NCBI RefSeq assembly: GCF_964340395.1
Contig: NC_135556.1
Coordinates: forward strand, 23,078,723 to 23,142,722
Direction: 5' to 3'
Length of the DNA: 64,000 nt
Origin: Glandiceps talaboti
Lineage: Eukaryota > Hemichordata > Enteropneusta > Spengelidae
The translations under genes were made by a program, and so were the position numbers. This document shows, piece after piece, positions 1 to 12,989 of this stretch (positions are counted from its first letter, which is position 1; each line of letters starts with the position of its first letter). The notes below the pieces were generated by a model. The model was not told the DNA's origin and did not search any database. It worked only from the letters and a program-made list of their open reading frames with translations.

Positions 1-2530
1 AAATTTATCTGCAGCAGCCTGCAGGGTAAATTTCTTCAATTTCCTTGACTTCAAGCTGAGACCATTGTAGGCTAATAGTTCTAAATAAATTATTGTCAAT
101 TGAAATTTGGTATCAAGAATGCAAACAATATGGTAACTTCATGACCTTAGCAGGTAGCACAGAACTTGGCCCTCTGTAGGAAAATCATGGTCTGACTCTG
201 AGGTTAGAACAACAAACAGTACAACATCCTAAATCATCAGAATAAACAGTAAATAGGAAACACTTCATTTGCCTGATTTATTGACAAGAAGAGAACAATA
301 ATGAGTTCACTTCCTAAAATAATCAAGGATGCCATAGACCACATAATAGTTGACAAGTAGCTGGCATTCATGACTAAATTTAGACAGGCACTTCAATGCA
401 AACCACGGCCACACCTCTGAATTTGAAAGGCACTGAATGCAATGACTTGTGACCATGTTTATGGTGCGTACAAGTTAGATGAAAAGAGAAAAAATTTGAG
501 AAAGCCTCAGAGGAAGTCAAGTTGTATGGAATGTGGCTATAACATGGACTGTGTGATGTTAACTAATGCTGATTAGAATTAAAAGGTATGCATCATTAGC
601 TCTCTCCAGGAAGGGATAACAAATTGTTTCATACAATGGTAGCTTCAGCAGGAGAAAACTGTGGTTGTGGAACGATGGATGGACCACAAAGGGAGTTCGC
701 ACAATATTTGAGAGGAATCTGTATCAAATGTACGTACATGTATATCAAAAAACTTTAAAATTGCATTCCTCCTTCTACACATATTTAAAGCCAATGTCGG
801 ATTAGGATTAAAATCTGGGTAGGGAAAACATGTGGTCTGGCAGAGCTATAGAAAAAAGTTGATTCTGTTCAAAAGAATAACCCTACCTAATCCATAGGGT
901 TCCACTGACAAGATGTGACAGATGTAAAAACCTGGGATTGAGTCATGAGTCATGAGCCTTTAAGATCTTTCTATGATGTTTGAGTACACAATAAATAGGG
1001 TTTACGAACAAACAAGGTTTTCCTTCAACTGTACATGATTACTACAAACCATAGAAATACATGCATTTGTACACGGTATGTATAGTCAACACATTCTCGC
1101 ATGTCAGAGTTAACTGATATTTCTTCCGCGACACTGCGAAATATCAATACCTTTTAACGGTGGGTACATTTTGAGCAGTACTGTAAAAGAGGCTTATGTG
1201 ATTTATGATGATGGCTCCACATGAAAATTTCTCTTTCTTATTTTTTTGTTATTTATTTATCTTGGACTATGTGAATACCACTATATTCACAAAGACTTCT
1301 CGCCTTTTCTCTAGTTCATGATGTTTTTTTTGCTTTCATACCACTGACCTTGTATGTTTTACTATTTATTTCTTTAAAAGTTGAATCCTTTATCAAAATG
1401 AAGTGGTATCTTCAAATGTTCATTTCATAGTAACTAGACCTTGAACTCCTGAGGTCTATTCTACAATTTACAAAACATTATTACTTGTCTCCTTTTTTTG
1501 TCAACTGAACTGAGTTTTCAGTCAAAACATAACACAATGATTTAGAAGCAATCACATGATGCATATTAGAAGGTCAAATTAAGTACGTATTTGACTGAAA
1601 TGAAAATAAAACAGACAATATTTGACATACGAAGTGAATGGGTAACTTTAAAGAAAACAAAAGTGAACTTTTACAACCAGGGAATTTGAAAACATACAAG
1701 AGAACCCAGAAGCCGATTGGTCATTTCTATGTCACCAGTTTAGAGTCAAGAAATAGCATCATTTCATAAGCCTCACTTTGACATGACAGTTAGTATATAG
1801 TTTGCACAACACATAGAGAATGAAATCAGTGAACAACACAGGTATTTCAAAAGTAAAGAAAATCTTTTTAGTCACCTTCTTTCAGATATTCTTCAGACTT
1901 CAAAATTATACAACTGTTCTCTGATGTATGCTGTTGTACCAACTGTCAGCTAAATGCTTCCATGTTCACCAGGTGTTTCTTATGTTATGGTCCAGTACTA
2001 ACAGACACACCCTGACCTCAAAACTAACATATAGTAAATAACACAGTGACTATACAGTAGCACACATACACACAAAGTAAGAATACACATAAATCAATCT
2101 TCAAGGAGCAAGTTTACCTTCCCCAAGAGAGTACATCTGGCGCAGTAAAAAATTGTGGACTGGACTATATGGAGGTTGCTGGAATGTAGCCGACTTTGGA
2201 TATGTTGGAATAAACATTCACACGTACCCCTCCATGCACCTACATACATTCCCTGCATCATATTGTTTATTGTAATTGCTAGAATGATGCTAATTTCAAG
2301 AAATTTCATTCAAATGCATCTAACACCAATGTACAGGATAAATTTCTGACTGTAAACAATATGTATGTTTTCATCAACACAAAAACTTGTTCATTTCATG
2401 ACCATGGTATCAACTATTTGACAAATGCTAATACACAGACAACCCAATATCTGCAGATATTGACAAACAAACCATTTTGATCAAAATATTTCATCAATCA
2501 CTATCTTTGTCCAAAATGTATCACTGTGAC

Positions 2531-2625
2531 ATTATTAGTCATTTGCATATTTGTGATGTCAAACTGAGATGATCATATATCTCATTGTCAGGTCACTATA
2601 ATCATTTGCATTTTGTGATGTCACA
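2531..2625. repeat. Imperfect direct duplication with ATTTGCAT-type motifs
   Basis: Two adjacent copies share the core (T)CATTTGCAT followed by TTTGTGATGTCA and AACTGA. The first spans roughly 2,531-2,570 and the second roughly 2,588-2,625. The repeated core resembles a POU/octamer site next to a CRE-like half site (TGATGTCA). It might be a small regulatory duplication or simply a decayed minisatellite. Confidence 0.45.
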
Positions 2626-2643
2626 ACTGAAATTATGATAATC

Positions 2644-2667
2644 ACTGTGTTGTGACCACAACACAGT
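2644..2667. repeat. Perfect palindrome, 11-bp arms
   Basis: The arms ACTGTGTTGTG and CACAACACAGT are exact reverse complements separated by the dinucleotide AC. The centre reads TGTGACCACA, which contains an ACCACA core as found in Runx-type sites. No function is demonstrated. Confidence 0.7.
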
Positions 2668-4679
2668 ACATGTAACTGTACCTTGAGTTTGGAATATTGA
2701 ACCAGAGTAGGTTAGTACTTGAAGGATGACTGTGTTTATTTTGTGCTTTCACTTTTCATACATAGCTGTATTTCTCATTCCTAAACTATTTCTTTGAGCC
2801 AAATCGGTATCCACAATCTTAATGAATGTTACTTCTTCACTTAAAATATCCTTAATCATGTCTGAACAAAACGTAAACTGTCAATCATCTAGGAACTATT
2901 TTACAGCACTCTGATGATCATGCTTTGTTTATTTTTCCCCAATGAAAAGGCCAGTGAACAATAGAACGCCTGCCTCCCTGCACTGTGAAGACTGCCTAGA
3001 GGGCAAACATAACTTTTTGATGAGCTTCCTTTAACAAATGAACAAACAATGAACAGTAGGTGATACTTCATTAGTGAATGACTGCAGGTAATAAAACCTG
3101 ACTTCATTTATGTATTGTGTATCAATTCTAAGGCCAAGTCTGTAGACCTTGGGTCAACAATCAGTCAGTTGTATATTTAGATAGATGATATAGATGTCAA
3201 CTGACAAACTGGAAGTTTAGGGATGTTCATTTTTATCAACTGTTTTTAGCATTTCTACTAGAGAGGTGCAAACCATAGCCTAGGGGACTTAGCTATCTGG
3301 CTTGACCAAGTCATTCACCCAGAACAAGTTGAGGAGCCAGTAGGTTGCGATGCTTTGAAGTAAATGGATGATGTACATGCCAACTGGTGACGTTGCATTT
3401 TAACAACTTTTTCACCACTCCTACTCAAGAACTACAAACCACCGAATTTTAAGTTTTACAAAGTTTTGAACACTCTAGTACGAGACAGGAGCCTGAGATA
3501 ATTCAGATGGCATGAAGCACTTTATAAAGTTTCTTCTGATTGGTTAGAGAACTCTAGTAACAGAGAAGTAACTTGTCAAGTCAATCTACCAAGGAAGTGT
3601 CAAAGTTTGCATTTTTTTCTACGTATGTTAGGGTAAAACTTTGGCAGTGAACCCTGGTTAAATGTATGATGAAGTCAGGTCTATAGATTTTACATGATTA
3701 CAGTTCTTATAGTTCAACTGGCTGTAAAGGGGAACAAAGGTGGAGCTGGTTTTGTCTAGGCACTATTTCTCAAGCTGGAAAAGCCAAGAGAGGTTATTTT
3801 CACAACCTTACAGCACAAGACAGCACTAAAACAGAGTGAGAACTATTTCCAAATCTGGAATACAATGTACAAGAGACCTGCTGTAGCTTTCAAGTGAAGC
3901 ATCATGGGTAAATAATACAGTGATAGGAGCTCCACAGTTTGTCTCAACATACATTGTTTGAACACGGTTTCAATAAGTGTGAAGCTCCAAAAATAACTGA
4001 CTTACCCATGATGCCTCACCCCAGTGGAAAAGAATGCTCTTGTGAGAGATTTGACAATTTGTTCTTCTCTGTTTCAAAATCAACAAAATAAGCCTAACTT
4101 TTGTTCTTCTTTATGAGGAAAGCCCCTATTATTCCACAAAGCAAAAGATCTGAGTGAATGCAGGGATGTATAATCTAAATGGCTTCCACTCACATCTAAA
4201 TCACCTCTTAAAGTATTTAGAAAGCTAAATAGGTACATTAAAACAACATAAAACTATATGGACTTCAAACTACCAAGTAGATTATGACTAAGTATTGCCA
4301 TGTGTTACAGAACTATACACAGGATGACATTTGAGCTTGTCTAGCCATATTTTCTAAAGCAAACAGTCAATATAGCTACCGCTATTAACCAGTATTGGTT
4401 TGGCTTTATATACCAATACCCACAGATAGGCTATCCTCCAAGAAAAGGATCAGTTTTGAATGCGACTTTATACAATGCAACTCCAAATTGTAATGTAAGT
4501 GAAATGAACAGTGATAGTGAATTATATGCCCATGCAAATGAACATAGATTATTTGAATAACATTATACTGGTAGTAAGTTGTCAAGATTATGCAATTAAA
4601 CCTCGAGAGAGAAGATATTTTTTACAGGTATATGTAAGCCTATATTTAGTATTCATTGATACAAAATGATTTCAAAATG

Positions 4680-5052
4680 AACCCAAGCAAACATGGGGAA
4701 AAGAAACGTACCCCAGCAATATGGAATAGCAACACCGCCTTCCTCCTCATCCAAACAAACATGAGATGAAGAGGGGTGCCCCCACAATAGGAAATAACAA
4801 CAATACTCCTCCCAATTCAGGCAAACATGAGATAAAGAGAACCCCAGCAAAAGGGAATAGCAACAATGCCCTTCTCCTCACCCACACAAACACGGGATGA
4901 AGATGAGTACCCCCCCCCCCCCCCCCCGTAATAGGGAAGTGACATCATCCCTCTTTCCCACCTAAGCAAACATGAGAAAAAGAGACATACCCAAGCAATA
5001 GGGAACAGCAACAATGACCCTTCTCCCAACCCAAGTCGAAGTGATCATGGGA
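4680..5052. repeat. Degenerate minisatellite, ~66-bp unit, 5 copies
   Basis: The anchor CAAACATG (or CAAACACG) recurs at 4,688, 4,756, 4,822, 4,887 and 4,967. Each is followed by a purine-rich GGGAAAAAGA-type stretch, then AGCAATAGGGAATAGCAAC-like sequence and a pyrimidine-rich CCTTCTCCTC tail. Spacing is 65-68 bp except for one 80-bp interval, which is enlarged by a C-homopolymer of about 17 bases near 4,911-4,927. The open frames across it come from the repeat and are not genes. Confidence 0.8.
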
Positions 5053-8000
5053 AAAGAAATGTCAGATGTAAATTCAATATGGATTTGCTGTAAATTAGAA
5101 TTGAAGCAATAGAGAGTCATCTATCATACACATCATCAATCTCACTTTTTCTACGTGATGTCAAACACTACATAGATCAGTAGCCATGTGTTTACATAGA
5201 CATCCTTGCCTAAAGGTACCTGATTTGGTTAGACTCACATATTTAGGACAGTACAATCACCCTCTCTGTGCATATTGTCACGTAGACACAGAAGATGATT
5301 TAGGGCAATTTCGAGACAGTTTTGGAACACTCCCTCAGGTGTCCCATAGCTTGGACGGTTTTAGAATGGGTTCACAATGGGTTCAGATCATGGCTGCATA
5401 AATTTACATTTAACATTGTTTTTCCTCAGGTTAATCTTAAAAGGAACAAATGTTAAAACTTCATCAATTTCCATGACAACAGAATAACTTAATATGCAAA
5501 TCAACCTGTACCGGTGCAGGTAAAAGATTAAGTCTCAGGTTAAAGTGAAGATTCTTTTTGTCTCTGAGCTAACAAGACTGGTGACTTGTAAGAACCGTAC
5601 ACTACATAACAATTCAAAATTTTATGTTACCCACTTAGCACAAAACTATTTGAGTGAATACAGCCACTTATTCAATTTATTGTTTCTGGTATTGATATTG
5701 CGTACTTGTACACCAAAGTTTGACAAAAGCGGCAATCTGACTTACTCAAGTTATAATACAAAATGGACCATTGACTGGCCGGCATGTTAGAGTGTTTGGG
5801 GTCAGAGGTCACAAAGACTAAGAGTATGGGGACAGCATACTGACACTATGTCAGCATTTTGTTATAATTTATCTCAAAGAGGTGTGACTGAGGACCATTA
5901 GGATAAAAGAAAGGTCGGTCTAGTTATCTCCAGTGAAATGATTTACCATTGCCCCAAACCAAACTAAAACAGAAATAAATCTATGACAAGAAATAAATGA
6001 AGCATTACCCAGTCATGCCGCATTGCAATACTATTTCCCAAGCTTCCCAGGGTAACACAGCTATTGTCTTTACTTGAGACTTCAGAGGGTGGAGTCTTTC
6101 CTTGGTTGATTTGTCATTGATGTTAATAATATCTTTAATACGAATGATTCCAAAATGACAAAATGAGTATGACTTAGGTGAAAAGATGGCCAATTCATAC
6201 ACCAACGTCTGAAAAGTTTTACTAACCTTGTAATTAAGCAGTGACGTTCATCATTAATGGTATAAACAAGAGATAAAACGAATCTAAAATCAAGACCATT
6301 CACAGAATCTTCACAAATTTAATAACCCATGATTCAATCCCAGGTTCTCCAATTATAGTGTTGTCTTTACCAGTGGAGGATTACATAGGATCATTATTTT
6401 GTTCCGGACCAACTTTTTATATATATATATACTTCTACCAGACAAACAATTTTCGCAGTAAAATTGTAATCGGAATCTAAATCCTTGAAGTGTTAAAATT
6501 GACCAGCTGATTATCCAACCCTGACATCTCAATAGAGAAAATGACCCAAATAAAATATTGACACTTGTGTAGCCTCCATTGACTTTGATTGATTGGCCAA
6601 TTGAACTGTTTATATACATATCTTCATATGAATACTTTTAGGACATGTACATGTACTATATCAACCTGCCTGTCCATTTCTCCAATGACTGTGTACCTAC
6701 TATAAATATAACCTTACATTTCTACCCAAAAATGGACTCCTTTTTTATTTGTATCCATAGCAATATAAATTTTGTAAACTGAATATCTCGGTTAATCAAA
6801 AAAATGCCATTTATGATCCCCATTCCTGTCCACAATGGTTCCATGATTTCTAATAATTTGGGAGTGGCAACAATAGAACAGATTTGATGACAACTTTAAT
6901 ATCACCAGTAGATACACTCATGTAGCATCATGTAGAGTTTCACATTCAGTTTATAAAAGTAACATTGAAATATGGTAACATTTACAACTTCTCCTTAATA
7001 ATAAAACACTATATGCTATAGCACATGTATCATTGTTGTCTAAAGTTACACCTTATCTTTTCTCATACACCGAATAAACAAATCAGATATCCTTCTCAGA
7101 AAAGTTACAAAAGTGAGAACAGATTTTCCACACTCCAACTTTGCCTTGATTTATCAGACAGAACACAAAGATTCTAGACCCCAACTTAACCTTGGTTTAT
7201 TACATAGAACACATAGATTCCATAACTTTGCCTTGGTTTATCAAGTAGAAAATGCCAGTACTTTTGTACTATCAACAAATGCTAAAAGTACAAAGCATAC
7301 AAACAAATGGTAAATATTACGAGGCAATGATTTCCTTGAGTCTTTCAATCTTATTGTTCATCTCAACCAAAAAAAGAAGAGTTGCAAGGGCATGAGCACT
7401 TTATATACAATCATTACATTTGCATTACTATCTGTTTGCAAACTGAGGAAGAACAGGAAAGTTGTACATAAATTGGAAACCTTCGTAAGACTCTGTAATG
7501 TAAACATGCAATATCATACCATGTCTAAAGCTGTATACTGTAAACATTACTCTGGGAAAGTACTGACACATTCAAATTGTATAACAACAGCATGATAACA
7601 AGAACTTTTCAGAGTCTGAGACTGAAGACTCCACATACCTGAGAACAGCCACAATGTCCAGTGTAGTTGTTCCAAGCCCAGAATTCCAGAGAGTTGGTGA
7701 GAATAAATGTGAAACCTTATAGCTGCTTGACCTGAGACAAGGCACAAATCACACTACTGGCATTGTTTATACAATTCCATGCACACTACCTGCACAAGTG
7801 TGTCTGCATATTATGATGCTGTCCATTACAAGTACACGAACATGTAAACAGGATACAATTGGACAGCCAAACACTGCAAACTTGGCAATGTCAACACACA
7901 AGTTGTATCTACGGAGGAGTGAATAGGTGTCTACTGATTGGAATGTAGAGGGCCTTGTCACTATGTAATGTTTCTACTGAAACTCACCATGTGTAACGGT

Positions 8001-10916
8001 TCAGTGTTAAAAACCCATCCATCCATCCTTGCAAATCACCATTAGACCTTACAGCATATAGCTCTGTCAATATTACATGTACTGTCAACTTCTTTCAAAC
8101 TTTGTGACAAGTTAGATGGGCATACACAGAGTTTCAGTCTAGGCATAGTGCCCTTCAAAGTCAAAAACATTCATTATTATAATACAAATATTCATTTATT
8201 ATTATGCAAAAGTTGTGTGTCACATTTTCTCACTTGACATGGACTATTTTTTCAGGGTTTCTCATCAATATGAAAGCAGTCCCAACCACCTTTTTTTTCA
8301 AAAGTTGCTGGTGAGACCCACTATACAAAAGAGAGCAGTCACCTGCTGAATATTGCTGGTGTTTAGTGAACATTTCCATTTTGTTAAGACATTTGTAGAT
8401 GTCATGGCATAAACCATATGCATATGTAAATTACTCATTAATATGCAAGACATCTCACACTGGTAAATCAATATGCAAACCACATCTCTGTTTAAAGATA
8501 ACAGCATTTTGCCTTGGCTTCCATAACAAACATTGATCAATACACACATTGCATGCAAACTGTACTTTCTACTACATGATATGAAGTTAACAGGTGCTAC
8601 TGTTTTCAGACAGCCAACTATTTAAATGACTCTCACAAACAAACTCATTAGATAAAAAAAATTATCATTGATATGTATTCTGTACCATTGGATAAAACAT
8701 GTGCACACTTTAATGATCAGCTGTACTATAGGAGGAATACTTATGACAAGAAAGCATTGATACTCTCTACTCCAGTTCATTAGACATTAAAATATGAGTT
8801 TAAATTGTACTTGTATACATTACATATTTATTTTGCCAAACATGAAAAATTCAGTGGAATGGCCATTAAAAATTATGAAGGACGCGTCAGATGCACTTTA
8901 ATTTGGAAGCCAGAACAAGGAATATTGGATACTATGAATACTATTATCTGGACTCATTCTCATGGTCACGTTAATTCCCTGTTTACTGTCATCTCTGTGT
9001 TAAAAACAATAGACAATACTATCTACTGTATCACAAATGCATAATTTTGTATCAATGACAAAAGACAATACATCATAACACCTTTCACAACAGATGAATA
9101 TGGAAATATGTATAAAGTATGCAAGTATGTCTAATAGTAGGACTTAATTCGTGGGAAAAATTTGAGCGTATTGTCGGTTCAGTTACAAAATGTAAAATAT
9201 ATCCAGTGCCGACATACACATGACTAAAGTAAATATGACTATAAAAATCTTCTCTAAAGTATCAATATACTGGTGACATCCAAACATTTTTTACAAATAA
9301 AAACAAAGTACATGTGTATGCCACAGTTTTTTTTCCATCCTTTATAAGAATATATTTTATTTATTATTTAAGTAATTAAACATATTAAACTAATCAGTAT
9401 GTATTTGATATCAATGATGTAACAGGCTATTACAATGATCATCATTTCAATTTTGTGAATCTTTCATTTTGATCAAAATTGACATAATTACCATTCTGAT
9501 CAAGGAATTCTTTTGCAAATTAATTAGTAATTATATACTTACATCTATTATACATTGCTAGGAAACTGATTTGTTTGCTCAGTGAAATTAAATGTACACT
9601 GGTTTATTTCAATACTGATTTGCATGATTGATTTCACATGGTAGCCCTTGTGTATATGTTAATGAAGGTTGACAGTCGCAAAACATGGTGAATAGCCGTA
9701 GATCAAGGAGGTACATTACATAATTCAAAATCACTCTCTTTTGATTGACAACTGTGGACTTTATCACCTTTCTCTGAACATACTAGTATTCCTTCTATGG
9801 TATCAGTTACCGACTTCAATTACAGATATATGAACAAAAAATAACACAATAATACAACGCATAAATTAAATTTCTGATAGTCTCAGTTGATGTGATTTCA
9901 TTTATCGAATGACATACACAAGTCTTAGTCTTAAGACCTCATTCTAGATAATTGGTCCAGTTCTTCTTACACAGAACTGCTGCCCTAGTCTGCAAGATAT
10001 GACATTTGTGCCATGTTATCAACTATAGAAGCCTGATTGAGCAAACAACATAATGTACATGTATGTTACACACTATTACTGGTCAAATGCCATTTTTACT
10101 CTTTATTTTTTAATTTTTTATAATTAGACCTTGTTAATGATTTATACAATGTCTCTTTAATTAAATTTAGATGACTCACGGCATGTACATGTATGTATTT
10201 TACTGTGATTTGAAAAACTGTTAGATAAATCATTAATTTGGTTTTCATCTGGCACCAATTATAAAAAATATTTCCGCTTTCCCCAATGACGATCGGATCC
10301 CTTATTCTAAACTAACTCATGTACAAAGTTATAAAGCATAGACCATCTTGCTATATAATCAAACTGAATATCCATGATATATAGCTATATATAGGAATTG
10401 TACACCATGGTTTCCTGTTTGTTTTCATACACAGTGTCATACATACACAGTGAAACATACACAGCTGGTACAGATATTACCTGGCTCTAGGCACTGCTTT
10501 CACTTTCAGATAATACACAAGGACTGAAATATACCAGTGAAAACAAAGACTGACACAGTTAAACTGTGATTTGAAAAAAAACCACCCCATATTTCTTTAA
10601 ATCATTCTCATGACTGGGATATGGTTTTTATTACATAAATATAAACCATGTATTGACAATCCTATTATTACAATCTCTGTTTTAATATCTGTTTTAAAAC
10701 ATGTAGTTTTAGCTATGCTATTTTGGCCAATGTAATATAAATTTACATGTGTCTTATTTGTTCAACAAATATGTTAAAACACAATGTAATACATTATTGA
10801 TATAAATTATGATATAATAAAATAATAACGTCATTACATGCAAGAATAGTATTATTTTAATAGAGATGAACATACACAAAGAACACCCAGAAAACATATA
10901 TACCAGGGATTGAATT
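5053..10916. other. Non-coding stretch with one short tandem repeat
   Basis: No exon is recognised on either strand. The short open frames here (for example 5,186-5,401 and 5,545-5,790 on the plus strand) lack recognisable domains and consensus splice context. A three-copy repeat lies at 7,120-7,258. An AT-rich block rich in TAATTA-like and TGATCA-like motifs lies at about 9,350-9,640. Confidence 0.5.
7120..7258. repeat. Short tandem repeat, ~47-bp unit, 3 copies
   Basis: Three consecutive units share the pattern CCAACTTTGCCTTGGTTTAT followed by CA and AGAACACA-AGATTC. The third is the most diverged. They are too short and too imperfect to be coding. Confidence 0.6.
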
Positions 10917-11185
10917 AGCAGTAGTCGAGGCCATTTAGACTATTAAACATTGTCAAATTAAAAGTAGTCCATGACACATAGACTGCTAGTACTAAACATT
11001 GTATCTAGATTACCAAATTAGTAGTAGTCCAAGACATAGAAGTTACTAAACATTGTATCTAGACTACCAAATTAGCAGTAGTCCACGACACTTAGTCTAT
11101 TAAACACTGTATCTAGACTACCAAATCAAAAGTAGTCCACGACACTTAGTCTATTAAACATTGTATCTAGACTACCAAATTGATA
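10917..11185. repeat. Minisatellite, ~54-bp unit, 5 copies
   Basis: The anchor AGTAGTCC recurs at 10,963, 11,023, 11,077 and 11,131, with a diverged first copy at about 10,919. Each unit continues as ACGACACTTAGTCTATTAAA and CATTGTATCTAGACTACCAA. The last two units are nearly identical while the first is truncated and diverged, as expected for an array growing at its right end. Confidence 0.85.
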
Positions 11186-12741
11186 AGATGGTAATCTTTA
11201 GACCAATGGAAATCAAAAGAAAATTGTAGTTGAAACATTCACTTGGCTAAATCGGAATACTAGTACCAAGTGTAAAAGTTAAAATTCAAACTCTTGTATA
11301 CTTCAGGTAGTAATTAATGCTTCCACAGAACATGGACCCCAGTATTTTCAGATTGTTCTCTAAAATTGGTTAACAAACAAACAAACTACTAAGCTTGTAA
11401 TGTTCATATCATAACATTTCTCTTTACTTAAAAAATTAACATGTGTACCATCTAATAATAGTCTGCTTGCATTATTCCTAATGTACACATTATGTACCTG
11501 TATATGAATCAAGAGAAGTTTTACTCAGTAGTACAATCTTACTGAAGTCAAAAAACATTCCAGTTGTATTTTTTAAATGATGATGAGGAAGACAGCACAG
11601 TCTATGGTGTAGTTGGAAGTACACAGCTACAATCTGTATGTACACATTACCCAAGTAATATCGTTACAAAAGATCTCAATTTTTCACCATTATTTTTATC
11701 TTACAAATCACAGTAGAACAACCGCCTCATTCAATGATGCATTTGTAATATGGGAGACCTTTTCGTTCAACACAATAGAAAAGCCAATCATAAAACGATA
11801 AAAAGATGATCTGTCAGTGACATTGTGTCTTTTTAATACCTATCACAGCTAGAATACCTGTCTATCTTAGTACCACTGGACTTCATACCCAGGATACCTA
11901 GCTAACTGACAAATATATGTTACTATGCTATTAACTTCCACAATGTTGCATGAATTATTAGAACCCACCCATTAAACACAATGTGACTTAATACAAAGTG
12001 GTTCTTTGTCTTGTAAGATATAATTTATCCAGTTTTCTATACTGTAAATTTCTGAAAACAATTGAAACATAATATACACCGAACCTATTGTCATGTATAT
12101 CATTTACCAGGTACCATATTTGGGTAAATTCCAGTTACGGTTAAACATTGGCAAATGGAGACTCTCATGCCCACGGTAATCTACTTCGTGATATTGTCAA
12201 ATGCCAAAACTGTTGCGTCAATTTGTTGACCCATTACGTGTAAATGTTGTATCACCATAGCAACATCATAGTTGATACACAAACTAAGCAACATCCAATA
12301 CCAGTCTCAAACTATACAGGAGAGAATTTAATCTGGGTAGTGGAAATTCCTGCACAACTAGAGTAGTTCCTGATTTCAAAAGAATATCTTCTTGCAATGA
12401 AACTCATCGTCTGGGTGAAAGCTTGCAAATGTATAATTAAATAACACTGTTCAGGATATGGTATAGCCATAACATACATGTGTACTGGGATGGTGAATAC
12501 AAAATGAAAGAGTATAAATAAACACCCTATGAACAAATGTAAAGACAACTTAACTTGTAATGTTGGATCAAAACCAACATATTGGGTAGAAAAAAGTTTA
12601 CAAATATTTAGAGCCATGTCTGTACTCATTTAACAAAATAATAAAACTTGTTTAAAACTATCATGCAGAACTTAACTATGTTGGCACGAATATTAACTTA
12701 TTAGATTTAGAACATTGTTGGATGTTACTTGGTATTTATGG
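11186..12741. other. Non-coding stretch, nothing recognised
   Basis: It contains AT-rich unique sequence with no exon, RNA gene or repeat that I can support. The 105-codon open frame on the minus strand at 12,312-12,629 has no recognisable domain. Confidence 0.45.
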
Positions 12742-12860
12742 GCTTCACCACCATTATCATTTTCATCATCATCATTGTCGTCATTGCCACCACTACCACT
12801 ACCACCTTCATCATTTTCATCATCATCACCATCATCGCTACCATCACCATAATCATTTTC

Positions 12861-12931
<71 letters not shown>

Positions 12932-12939
12932 CATCATCC

Positions 12940-12989
<50 letters not shown>
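12742..12989. repeat. (TCA)n trinucleotide microsatellite with degenerate flank
   Basis: A pure (TCA)n core runs from about 12,862 to 12,989 with two single-base interruptions (TCC). It is preceded by a degenerate CACCATTATCATT stretch from about 12,742. The long His, Ile or Met runs predicted in different frames are artefacts of the repeat. Confidence 0.95.

Larger units (their letters stand above)
1..4679. other. Non-coding stretch, probably intron of the Shroom-like gene
   Basis: No open frame in this stretch resembles a known protein and no exon with convincing splice borders was found. It lies on the 3' side of the minus-strand Shroom-like first exon, so it is probably intronic if that gene continues past the left edge. 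The only structure noted is an imperfect duplication with octamer-like ATTTGCAT motifs near 2,531-2,625 and a 24-bp palindrome at 2,644-2,667, both listed separately. Confidence 0.5.
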
